From: Aquimonas sp044377145
Lineage (GTDB): Bacteria; Pseudomonadota; Gammaproteobacteria; Xanthomonadales; Xanthomonadaceae
Reading direction: 5' to 3'
Assembly (NCBI RefSeq): GCF_044377145.1
Contig: NZ_JBILJQ010000003.1
Span: 62,001-126,000 of the forward strand
DNA: 64,000 nt
Translations under genes and position numbers: made by a program
In this document: one piece after another, positions 53,555 to 61,583 of the stretch
How positions within the stretch are numbered: position 1 is the first letter of the stretch
Layout: every line of letters starts with the position of its first letter
The notes under the pieces: model-generated
What the model saw: only the letters and a program-made list of their open reading frames with translations
What the model was told of the DNA's origin: nothing
The model's database searches: none

Positions 53555-55684
53555 ATGCCCCTGCTGCAGCCCCCTGCCCGTCGCCCTGCCCTGTTGGATC
53601 TCACCCAGATGCTGGCGCGCGTCGGCGCCGCCGTTGTCGGAGGCATCGTGGGGCTGGCGCTGGCGCTTCCGGCCTGCGCGGAAGCACCTTCACCGCTGAT
53701 GCCGCCGGATATCTTCGAGCTGGAGTGGGCCAGCCAGCCCGAGCTGTCGCCGGATGGCCGTCAACTGGTGTATCTGCGCAACCACTTCGATCGCATGAAC
53801 GACCTTCGTCGAGGCCATCTGTGGCTGCTGGATCTGCAGCGCGACACCCATCGCCCTTTGACCACCGGCCGCAGCGGCGACGGCCCGGCGCTGTGGTCGC
53901 CGAATGGCGATCGGCTGGTGTGGGTCAGCGCCCGCGACGGCAGCTCGCAGGTGTGGGTGCGCTGGATGGACAGCGGCGAAAGCGCCCAGCTGACCCAGCT
54001 TGAGCGCAGCCCCTCCAACCTGAGCTGGTCGCCGGACGGCCGCTGGCTGGCGTTCACGCTGCAGGTGCCGGAGGCGCCGTCCTCGCTGGCCACGCTGCCG
54101 GCCAAGCCCGAGGGCGCGACCTGGGCGCCGGCGGCCAAGCTGATCGAGGATGTCGGCTATCGCGCCGACGGACGCGGTTATCTGGAGGCGGGCTATTCGC
54201 ATCTGTTCGTGCTCTCAGCCGAAGGCGGCACGCCGCGCCAGATCAGCCAGGGCAAGGTCAATCACCGCGGCCGGCCGGTTTGGACCGCCGACGGCAAGGC
54301 GCTGCTGGTGTCGGCGAATTACGCCGACAACGCCAAGCTCAATCCGATGGAAAGCGAGCTGTATCGGATCGAGATCGCCGATGGCCGCGCCACTGCGCTG
54401 ACCCAGCGCGTCGGCCCGGACATGCAGCCGGTGCTGTCGCCCGACGGCAAATCCGTCGCCTACCTCGGTTTCGACGACCGCCGCATGGGCTATCAGCAGA
54501 CCGGGCTCTACGTATTGGACCTGAGCACGGGCAACAGCCGCGCACTCGCCGCCGACTTCGACTACGCGGTAGAGAGCCCGAGCTGGGACGGTCGCGGTCG
54601 CTTCATCTATTTCAGCTTCGATCGCCAGGGCAAGACCCGGATCGGCCGCATTCCTGCCGGCGGCGGCAAGGTCGAGGAACTGGTCGACGATCTCGGCGGT
54701 ACGGCGATGGGACGGCCGTACCCGGGCGGCAGTTTCAGCGTGGCCGGCGAGCGCGTCGCCTACACCCGCGGCACCGCGCTGGCACCGGCAGAAGTCGGCC
54801 TGATCGACCGTGGTCGCGCGCGTACGCTCACCGATCTCAATGCCGATCTGCTGCCGCACCGGCAGCTCGGCGCGGTGGAGGAAATCTGGACCCAGTCCAG
54901 CCATGACGGCCTCGACATCCAGAGCTGGGTGGTGCTGCCACCGGATTTCGATCCGGCCAAGAAGTATCCGCTGCTGCTGGAAATCCACGGCGGCCCCTAT
55001 GCCAACTACGGCCCGCGCTTCGCGCCCGAAGTGCAGCTGTATGCGAGCGCCGGCTATGTCGTGCTGTATTCGAACCCGCGCGGCAGCAGCAGCTACGGCC
55101 AGGCCTTTGCCGACCATATTCATCACAACTATCCGAGCCAGGACTACGACGACCTGATCAGCGCGGTCGACGCGGTGATCGCACGCGGCTATGTCGACCC
55201 TCAGCAGCTCTACGTCACCGGCGGCTCCGGCGGCGGCGTGCTCACCGCCTGGATCATCGGCAAGACCGACCGCTTCCGCGCCGCGGTGGTGGCCAAGCCG
55301 GTGATCAACTGGACCAGCTTCGTGCTGACCGCTGACTTCTATCCGCTGTTCTCGCAGTACTGGTTCCCGGCCATGCCCTGGGAAGACCCGATGCATTACT
55401 GGAAGCGCTCGCCGCTGTCGCTGGTCGGCCAGGTGAACACGCCGACGATGCTGGTGACGGGTGAGGACGATTACCGCACGCCGATCTCGGAGACCGAGCA
55501 GTACTACCAGGCGCTGAAGCTGCGCGGCGTACCGGCCGCGATGCTGCGTATCCCCGGCGCCGGCCATGGCATCAACGCGCGGCCCAGCCATCTGCTGGCG
55601 CAGGTGCTGAACACGCTGGGCTGGTTCGAGCGCTATCGCGGTGAGGCCGGTGATCGGCCGGCGGCCGCGACGGAAACGCCGTAG
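53555..55684 (+). CDS. S9 family prolyl oligopeptidase-like peptidase, exported
   Basis: 709 residues. A signal peptide-like N-terminus (ARVGAAVVGGIVGLALALPACAEA) is followed by a WD/beta-propeller half with TolB-like units (QPELSPDGRQLVYLRN, NLSWSPDGRWLAFTL, QPVLSPDGKSVAYLG), then an alpha/beta-hydrolase half. The triad is Ser558 in VTGGSGGGVLTAWI, Asp639 in VTGEDDYRTP and His671 in GAGHGINAR. It resembles dipeptidyl/acylaminoacyl peptidases (S9C) that trim oligopeptides in the periplasm. GAGGAG is 8 bases before the ATG; TAGGCT (53522-53527) is a possible -10. Confidence 0.93.
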   Translation: MPLLQPPARRPALLDLTQMLARVGAAVVGGIVGLALALPACAEAPSPLMPPDIFELEWASQPELSPDGRQLVYLRNHFDRMNDLRRGHLWLLDLQRDTHRPLTTGRSGDGPALWSPNGDRLVWVSARDGSSQVWVRWMDSGESAQLTQLERSPSNLSWSPDGRWLAFTLQVPEAPSSLATLPAKPEGATWAPAAKLIEDVGYRADGRGYLEAGYSHLFVLSAEGGTPRQISQGKVNHRGRPVWTADGKALLVSANYADNAKLNPMESELYRIEIADGRATALTQRVGPDMQPVLSPDGKSVAYLGFDDRRMGYQQTGLYVLDLSTGNSRALAADFDYAVESPSWDGRGRFIYFSFDRQGKTRIGRIPAGGGKVEELVDDLGGTAMGRPYPGGSFSVAGERVAYTRGTALAPAEVGLIDRGRARTLTDLNADLLPHRQLGAVEEIWTQSSHDGLDIQSWVVLPPDFDPAKKYPLLLEIHGGPYANYGPRFAPEVQLYASAGYVVLYSNPRGSSSYGQAFADHIHHNYPSQDYDDLISAVDAVIARGYVDPQQLYVTGGSGGGVLTAWIIGKTDRFRAAVVAKPVINWTSFVLTADFYPLFSQYWFPAMPWEDPMHYWKRSPLSLVGQVNTPTMLVTGEDDYRTPISETEQYYQALKLRGVPAAMLRIPGAGHGINARPSHLLAQVLNTLGWFERYRGEAGDRPAAATETP

Positions 55685-55782
55685 ACGTGACACATCAAGC
55701 CGGACGCGCACGAGTGAAGCACTCACTCATCTGGGTGCTGCCGTCGGCGGCAAGCGCCGCTGACCCCCGCTGCTACACTCGC

Positions 55783-55802
55783 GCCTCCACGGGGGTGGAG
55801 GC
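55783..55802. terminator. 8-bp GC hairpin between the S9 peptidase and nhaC
   Basis: GCCTCCAC pairs with GTGGAGGC around GGGG, about 100 bases after the peptidase stop. A TACACT box lies just before it (55774-55779), so it could instead be the 5' end of the nhaC leader. Confidence 0.4.
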
Positions 55803-55906
55803 CGGCCGCCGGATGAGCGCACAGACTGCTCGCCGTGCATACAGAGCCAACGGCGCAGGACGCGCCGCGCGCCAGCCGGTTGCAACTGCACTACACGGGG
55901 ATGGGC

Positions 55907-57364
55907 ATGTCTGATACCACCGCGCCACTGCGGGCGCCGAGCCTGCTTCAGGCGCTTGCGCCGCTTGCCTTCTTGATCGCAGCGCTGGCCGCTGGCGTGT
56001 ACCTCTACCAGGACAACTCATCCTACGGCGCCAACCAGATCGCACTGTTGCTGGCCGGGGCCATCGCAGCCTTGGTCGGCCTGCGCAACGGTATGCGCTG
56101 GGATGACATCCAGCAGGCCATCGTGCGCGGTGTGGCCCTTGCCACACCCGCGCTGCTGATCCTGCTCGCGGTCGGCGCGCTGATCGGCACCTGGATTCTT
56201 TCCGGCACGGTGCCCGCTCTGATCGTCTACGGTTTGAAGCTGATGCATCCGAGCTTCTTTTACCCGGCCGCCTGCCTGGTGTGCGGACTGGTCTCCCTGG
56301 CGATTGGCAGCTCATGGACTGTGGCCGGCACGCTCGGTGTCGCTCTGATGGGCGTTGCCAGTGGCCTGGGCATGTCGCCGGAGATCACCGCCGGCGCAAT
56401 CATTTCCGGCGCCTACTTCGGCGACAAGCTATCGCCCCTCTCCGACACCACCAACCTCGCCCCCGCCGCCGCCGGCAGCGAGCTGTTCGCGCATGTGCGG
56501 CACATGGCATGGACGACCGTGCCCGCCTTCGCGATCGCGATGCTGATTTTCACCGCGGTCGGGCTGGGCACGTCAGCCGGAAGCGGCGAAGCGGATTTCG
56601 GCGACCTGGCCACGATCATGCACGGCCACTTCAACTTGGGTCTGCATCTGCTGATTCCGCTGTTGGTGGTGTTCGTGCTGGCCGTGAAGCGCTTTCCGGC
56701 CTATCCGACCATCCTGATTGGTGCGCTGCTGGGCGCCGTGTTCGCGGTCGTGTTCCAGCCCGATCGCGTGGTCGCCCTGGCTGATGCCGAGGCGTTGTCG
56801 CGGCCGTGGGCCCTGTTGTCGGGCGCCTGGAAGGCGCTGTTCGATGGCTATGCCGCCGAGACTGGCAACGCGGCGGTCGATGAACTGATCAGTCGCGGGG
56901 GCATGTCGAGCATGCTCAATACGGTCTGGCTGATCATTTGCGCGATGGCCTTCGGTGCGGTGATGGAGGCCGCCGGGCTGCTGGAGCGGCTGATCCGCGG
57001 CGTACTGACGCTTGCACGCAGCACCGGCAGCCTGATCGCCGCCACCATCGGTACGGCCTTCGGATGCAACCTGGTGGCAGCGGATCAGTACATGGCGATC
57101 GTGCTGACCGGGCGGCTGTTCAAGCCGGAGTACGAGCGCCGTGGGCTGGCGCCAGAGAACCTGTCGCGTGCCCTGGAAGACGGCGGCACCCTGACCTCGC
57201 CGCTAGTGCCCTGGAACACCTGTGGTGCGTATATGGCAGCCACCCTCGGCGTGGCCACACTCGACTACCTGCCCTACGTGTTCTTCAACCTGATCAGCCC
57301 GGTGCTGGCGTCGATCTTGGCCTATGCGGGCTACAAGATCCTGGTGGCGCGTCCGGCGACCTGA
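55907..57364 (+). CDS. nhaC: Na+/H+ antiporter, NhaC family
   Basis: About 485 residues and 11-12 helices. NhaC signatures are LVSLAIGSSWTVAGTLGVALMG, GAIISGAYFGDKLSPLSDTTNLAPA, and TAFGCNLVAADQYMAIVLTGRLF, with SPLVPWNTCGAYMAATLGV near the end. NhaC exchanges Na+ for H+ to control pH and sodium. ATG 55907 has GGGG 6 bases upstream; ATG 55901 is two codons earlier. The family length is about 460-500. It is followed by an NSS transporter on the same strand after 141 bases. Confidence 0.93.
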   Translation: MSDTTAPLRAPSLLQALAPLAFLIAALAAGVYLYQDNSSYGANQIALLLAGAIAALVGLRNGMRWDDIQQAIVRGVALATPALLILLAVGALIGTWILSGTVPALIVYGLKLMHPSFFYPAACLVCGLVSLAIGSSWTVAGTLGVALMGVASGLGMSPEITAGAIISGAYFGDKLSPLSDTTNLAPAAAGSELFAHVRHMAWTTVPAFAIAMLIFTAVGLGTSAGSGEADFGDLATIMHGHFNLGLHLLIPLLVVFVLAVKRFPAYPTILIGALLGAVFAVVFQPDRVVALADAEALSRPWALLSGAWKALFDGYAAETGNAAVDELISRGGMSSMLNTVWLIICAMAFGAVMEAAGLLERLIRGVLTLARSTGSLIAATIGTAFGCNLVAADQYMAIVLTGRLFKPEYERRGLAPENLSRALEDGGTLTSPLVPWNTCGAYMAATLGVATLDYLPYVFFNLISPVLASILAYAGYKILVARPAT

Positions 57365-57505
57365 TCCCAGGTCGCGCAACGGAGGGGCTCGCAGGACGAT
57401 AGGGCGAGGGCCTTCGTCACTGTGGGCCGCGTCAACCACACCAAAGCTCATTCAAAATTCTTCGAGCGCACTGAAATGCGTTCGGGCCGAACCCCGGAGT
57501 CAAGC

Positions 57506-58861
57506 ATGGACAATCAATCGGCCCACGGCATGTGGTCCTCACGTATGGCCTTCATCCTTGCCGCCTCCGGCTCGGCGGTCGGACTCGGCAATATCTGGCG
57601 GTTTCCGTATCTTGCCTCCGATAACGGCGGCGGCGCCTTCGTGCTGGTGTATCTGGCCTGCATCCTGGCGATCGGCCTGCCGATTCTGTTCGCCGAAGTG
57701 CTGATCGGGCGCCACGGCCGCAAGAGCCCGATCAACACCCTGCTCGGACTCAGCCGCGAAACCGGCCACAGTCCGCTGTGGGCCGTGATCGGCGTGATGG
57801 GCATGATCTCGGCGATTCTGATTTTGAGCTTCTACAGCGTGGTCGCGGGCTGGACGCTGCACTACGCCTGGCTCTACCTGCAGCAGCTGTTGGGCGGGCC
57901 CGGCATCACCGATGGCGGTGCCACCTTCGGCGGCATGCTCGGTTCGCCGAAGACGCTGCTGATCTGGCACTCGGTATTCATGGTGCTGACGATTGGCGTC
58001 GTCGCCATGGGCGTTGAAAAAGGTCTGGAGCGCTCGGTCAAGTTTCTGATGCCGGCGCTGTTCTTGGTGTTGCTGATCCTGGTCGGCTACGGCGTCAGTA
58101 CCGGCCACTTCGGCAAGGCGGCAGCATTCCTGTTCACGCCTGACTTCAGCAAGATCAATGGCGACGTGGTGCTGGCTGCGCTTGGCCAGGCCTTCTTCTC
58201 GCTGAGCCTCGGCCTTGCGGGCATGATGGCTTACGGTGCGTACCTGCCGCGGTCGGTGTCGATCCCGCAGGCGGGCGTCGCGATTGCGATCACCGATACC
58301 AGCGTCGCCCTGCTGGCGGGCCTCGCGATCTTTCCGGTGCTGTTCAACTTCGGCATCAGCCCCACCGGCGGCGGCCCCGGCCTGATCTTCACCTCGCTGC
58401 CGATGGCGTTCGCCGATATGTGGGGCGGTATCGCCTACGGCCTCGCGTTCTTCCTGCTGCTGATGGTCGCCGCCTGGACTTCATCGATCTCGCTGCTGGA
58501 GCCGCCGACCGCGTATCTCGTCGAGCGCACCCGGCTGACGCGGGCGAATGCGGCCATGCTGGCCGGACTGCTGGTGTGGGCGATCGGCATCGTCACCTTG
58601 CTCGGCTTCAACGTCTGGAGCGAGGTGAAGATCGGCGGCAAGGATCTACAGGGTGCGATCGAGTTCGTCGCCTCTGACATCATGCTGCCGCTGGGCGGCA
58701 TGCTGATTGCGCTCTATGCCGGCTGGGTTCTGGATCAGAAGCTGACCCGCAACGAACTTTCGCAGCTGAGTGATGGGCTCTACACCGCGTGGCGTTGGTC
58801 CGTGCGCGTAGTCTCACCGCTGCTGGTGCTGCTGATTCTGGTGCAGAAGTTCAGTGGTTGA
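57506..58861 (+). CDS. Neurotransmitter:sodium symporter (NSS) family transporter
   Basis: 451 residues with the LeuT fold. The first helix has ILAASGSAVGLGNIWRFPYLASDNGGGAF, holding both Na+ sites and the unwound region, and helix 6 has LGQAFFSLSLGLAGMMAYGAYLP. Bacterial members take up amino acids such as tryptophan, tyrosine or alanine with Na+. ATG 57506 was chosen because CGGAG lies 8 bases upstream; the frame extends further back without protein character. A heptamer array follows the stop directly. Confidence 0.94.
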   Translation: MDNQSAHGMWSSRMAFILAASGSAVGLGNIWRFPYLASDNGGGAFVLVYLACILAIGLPILFAEVLIGRHGRKSPINTLLGLSRETGHSPLWAVIGVMGMISAILILSFYSVVAGWTLHYAWLYLQQLLGGPGITDGGATFGGMLGSPKTLLIWHSVFMVLTIGVVAMGVEKGLERSVKFLMPALFLVLLILVGYGVSTGHFGKAAAFLFTPDFSKINGDVVLAALGQAFFSLSLGLAGMMAYGAYLPRSVSIPQAGVAIAITDTSVALLAGLAIFPVLFNFGISPTGGGPGLIFTSLPMAFADMWGGIAYGLAFFLLLMVAAWTSSISLLEPPTAYLVERTRLTRANAAMLAGLLVWAIGIVTLLGFNVWSEVKIGGKDLQGAIEFVASDIMLPLGGMLIALYAGWVLDQKLTRNELSQLSDGLYTAWRWSVRVVSPLLVLLILVQKFSG

Positions 58862-58867
58862 ACGGCG

Positions 58868-58902
58868 GGGATTCGGGATTCGGGATTCGGGATTCGGGAT
58901 TC
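58868..58902. repeat. Five perfect GGGATTC tandem heptamers
   Basis: GGGATTC repeats at 58868, 58875, 58882, 58889 and 58896, followed by GGGATCA, starting 6 bases after the NSS transporter stop. This is a short tandem repeat, likely length-variable. The rest of the 238-bp convergent gap contains a terminator-like hairpin. Confidence 0.9.
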
Positions 58903-59059
58903 GGGATCAGCTTGGCTTGAGGCGGGGCTGATGCAAGCGGCTTGGCGTGCTCAAGCGACATCCGACCAGGCCACCGATCGCACCGCGCCAACACGCGGCC
59001 CGGCTCCCTCCACATCACACCTCTGCCTTACGCCGGCTCGCACTTTTGATGACAGCGGT

Positions 59060-59091
59060 CCCTCCAACGGCGCCACGGCGCGGTTGGAGGG
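59060..59091 (-). terminator. 15-bp hairpin after the caspase-like gene
   Basis: 59060-59074 pairs with 59077-59091 with one mismatch and a 2-base loop (CCCTCCAAC...GTTGGAGGG). It begins 9 bases after the caspase-like stop. No T-tract, but position and strength favour termination. Confidence 0.6.
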
Positions 59092-59099
59092 CGACGATC

Positions 59100-61424
59100 T
59101 CAGCGCTGGCTTGCGGTCGGCTGAAAGAAGAACTCGCCGGCCTGATGTCCGGCGAACTGGATCGGCGCGTATTGCGGCACCTGTGAGATCGGTGCGTCCA
59201 GGGCAGCCAGGGCCAAGGCGGAATTGATCTCGCGGTACAGGCGCGCGCCTTCGATGACCCTGTTGTTGTCCTGCAGCACATTCAGGAAGGCGCGGGCGAA
59301 GTACGAGTGGCGACCGCTGCCCGCATCCGGAACCGGCTGCAGGCCACCCGAGGTCAAGGCGAGCCGCGAGCGTGAGTCGACCAAGCTGCGGACCCAAGCC
59401 GGCCAGTCGGCGCCGGGTTCGGTGGCGCCATAGGCGGGCATCGAGGTGTCCGCCAGCGCGCCGGCGTAACAGGAATCCGCCACCACCAGCACATGCTTCG
59501 AGGGCATGCTCTCCAGCAGATCGGAGATCGCACGGTTGGAGATCCAGCTGGTCGGCGTGCGGCTCTGCCCATCCACCGGAATCCAGTAGCCCTCGCGTCC
59601 GTCGCCGCTGAGTTCGCCGTGGCCGGCGTAGTACACCAGCAGGTTGTCTTCTGGCTTCAGCTGCTCGCGCAGCTCGGCCAGGGCGGAGAGGATGTCGAGT
59701 CGACTGCCGTTGAGCAGCAGCCGGGTCTCGTAGCCGTAGCGCTCGCGCAGCAGCTGGGCCACGGCGGTGGCGTCGTTGACCGCGCTGGAAAGGGCAGGAA
59801 AGCCCGCATCGCTGTAGCTGTTGTTGCCGATCACCAGTGCATGGAAGCGACCCAGTTTGATATCCGCCGGCAGCTGGCCCGCACGCAGCGCCGGGCGCGC
59901 ACTGGTGCTCGCGCGGCTGTCGCTGGGCAACAGGCTGAACGTGAGCTGGGCGACTTCGCCGCCACGACCCAGCGCCTCGATGCGCACTTCAGTGCCTTCT
60001 GGTGGCACCTCGACGCTGCCGCGGAACAGGCCGTTGTCGGCCAGCACCACTGGCAGATCATTGATCGACAGCCGTTCGATCAACTGCGGCGATGAGACCC
60101 TTCCCACCACCGCCTGACGACCGGCTGCACTGCGAACGGCGGCGCCGCCGCTGCTGCGGGTCAGGCTCAGAGCCGGGCTGATCACTTCGAGCTGCGGCGA
60201 CAGCGAGGCCAGCAGGCTGCCGTTCTCAAGCGCCACCTGCTGCTGCAGCTGGGCGATCTGCAGCTGCTGGTCGCGCAGGGCGGTCTCGCGCTGGGCCAGC
60301 TGGCCCTCCAGCAGTTTCATCAGCTCCCAATCTTCGCGGCTGCGGGCGTCGAGTTCGCTCTCAAGCTCATTGATGCGCTGGGTGTAGGCGGTGCGCTCCT
60401 GTTCAACCGCCGACTGCGCCTGGCCGAGGTCACGATTCAAACCCTCCAGCGCGGCCTGACCTTGCTGCAGAGCCGAGGCCAGTCGCTGTTGCTGTTCGGC
60501 CAGCGCGGTCGGGTCGGCCGCTTCTGCGTTCTGATAAGCGGTCGCCTGCTCCTGGCGACGTTCAACCGCACGCTGCTGGGCCGCCAAGCGCTCGCGCAGT
60601 TGCTGCAGCTCGGCCTCCTGCTGATCAATCCTGCTGCGCTGCGCGTCCAAACTGGCATTGGCGGCGCCGGCGCGATCGCGCACAGCGACCAGTTCACCGC
60701 GCAGGCGCTGCGCTTCGGCCTGTTCGCGGGCGTACTCGCTGCGGCGGTCGGCGAGCTCGGCTTCAAGCTCGCGGACCCGCGTCTTGAGAGTCTCGATCTG
60801 GCCCGCCTGCTGCTCGATTCGGGCATCGCGCGCTGCCAGCTCGACCCGCACCACCGAGGCGTACAGCAAGTCGTCGCTGGCCCCGGATGACGCGCGATAG
60901 AGATTCAGTGCGCGCAGCGGGTCGGCGGCAACGCCCTGTCCCTGCTCAAGCAGCACGGCCAGGTTGGCTTGGGCACGGCGGTTGCCCTGCGCTGCGGCTT
61001 TCTCGAACCAGCCGGCCGCCTTGCCAGGATCCGGCGTGGTCCCGAGGCCCTGCAGGAAAATCTCGCCGACATGATTCTGTGCGTCCGCATCGCCGGCCTC
61101 GGCTGACGACAGCCATACCTGCAGCGCAGTGCGGTAGTCGGCGCGGTCATAGGCGACAAACTCACCGCCACGGATCGCGCAGTCGGCCTGCGTGGTTCGC
61201 ACCGGTCGGCGCGCCGACATGAAGTTGGCCTGGCCGCCCAAGCGGCGCATCTGGCCGGGCAGCAGGCAGTCGACAACAAACAGGTCTTCGGCATGCACCA
61301 CGCCCGCGCTGCGGGCATGCACCGGCGGAGCACTGAGCGCTCCCAGCCAGACCAGAGCCGCCAACCCGAACCGCAGGCCGGAACGCGTCAAAGATCGCAG
61401 AAGCCCAGGGATTCGCGTTGACAT
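59100..61424 (-). CDS. Secreted caspase-like (C14) protein with Sel1 repeats and coiled coil
   Basis: 774 residues from ATG 61424 with GGAGGG just upstream. Order: signal peptide (about 1-38, GLAALVWLGALSAPPVHA); a Cys-containing N-terminal part; two Sel1-like repeats (about 100-175, AQNHVGEIFLQGLGTTPDPGKAAGWFEKAA); a long coiled coil (about 195-400) rich in Glu/Gln; a beta domain (430-520); and a caspase/metacaspase domain (530-760). The catalytic pair is His602 (VYYAGHGEL) and Cys652 (VVADSCYAG). The Cys/His dyad is intact. The protein is predicted to be periplasmic or surface-exposed. Its substrate is unknown. Divergent from a large Ig-like secreted protein. Confidence 0.88.
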   Translation of the reverse strand: MSTRIPGLLRSLTRSGLRFGLAALVWLGALSAPPVHARSAGVVHAEDLFVVDCLLPGQMRRLGGQANFMSARRPVRTTQADCAIRGGEFVAYDRADYRTALQVWLSSAEAGDADAQNHVGEIFLQGLGTTPDPGKAAGWFEKAAAQGNRRAQANLAVLLEQGQGVAADPLRALNLYRASSGASDDLLYASVVRVELAARDARIEQQAGQIETLKTRVRELEAELADRRSEYAREQAEAQRLRGELVAVRDRAGAANASLDAQRSRIDQQEAELQQLRERLAAQQRAVERRQEQATAYQNAEAADPTALAEQQQRLASALQQGQAALEGLNRDLGQAQSAVEQERTAYTQRINELESELDARSREDWELMKLLEGQLAQRETALRDQQLQIAQLQQQVALENGSLLASLSPQLEVISPALSLTRSSGGAAVRSAAGRQAVVGRVSSPQLIERLSINDLPVVLADNGLFRGSVEVPPEGTEVRIEALGRGGEVAQLTFSLLPSDSRASTSARPALRAGQLPADIKLGRFHALVIGNNSYSDAGFPALSSAVNDATAVAQLLRERYGYETRLLLNGSRLDILSALAELREQLKPEDNLLVYYAGHGELSGDGREGYWIPVDGQSRTPTSWISNRAISDLLESMPSKHVLVVADSCYAGALADTSMPAYGATEPGADWPAWVRSLVDSRSRLALTSGGLQPVPDAGSGRHSYFARAFLNVLQDNNRVIEGARLYREINSALALAALDAPISQVPQYAPIQFAGHQAGEFFFQPTASQR

Positions 61425-61464
61425 GCCGCCCTCCAGCCGTCGCCGGCTCTGTGCAAGTGGCGTG

Positions 61465-61470
61465 AGTATA
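61465..61470 (-). promoter_or_regulatory. Candidate -10 of the caspase-like gene
   Basis: TATACT on the minus strand, 40 bases before the ATG. No good -35 at 16-18 bases. Confidence 0.45.
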
Positions 61471-61500
61471 CTGGTGCCCAATCGTAGACGAGTGGCGCAA

Positions 61501-61516
61501 AGTGACCCTGATCACA
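61501..61516. promoter_or_regulatory. CRP/Clp-like site between the caspase and Ig-like genes
   Basis: AGTGA-N6-TCACA (AGTGACCCTGATCACA) matches the TGTGA-N6-TCACA consensus at 9 of 10 positions and has A-rich flanks on both sides. It is 31 bases upstream of the caspase -10 and 68 bases before the Ig-like ATG. In xanthomonads the CRP homologue Clp, a c-di-GMP sensor, binds such sites. Confidence 0.5.
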
Positions 61517-61583
61517 GCAAAGCCACCGCGCATCGGTTCTAGAAGGCTCACATTGGCGCCTGCTGCGCCTGAAGCGAGGTCGC

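Noticed and set aside
58868..58902. CRISPR array
   Set aside because: Units are 7 bases with no spacers; there are no cas genes.
59100..61424. Caspase-gasdermin type defence pair
   Set aside because: No gasdermin-like gene is adjacent and the caspase-like protein has a signal peptide, whereas such defence proteases act in the cytosol.
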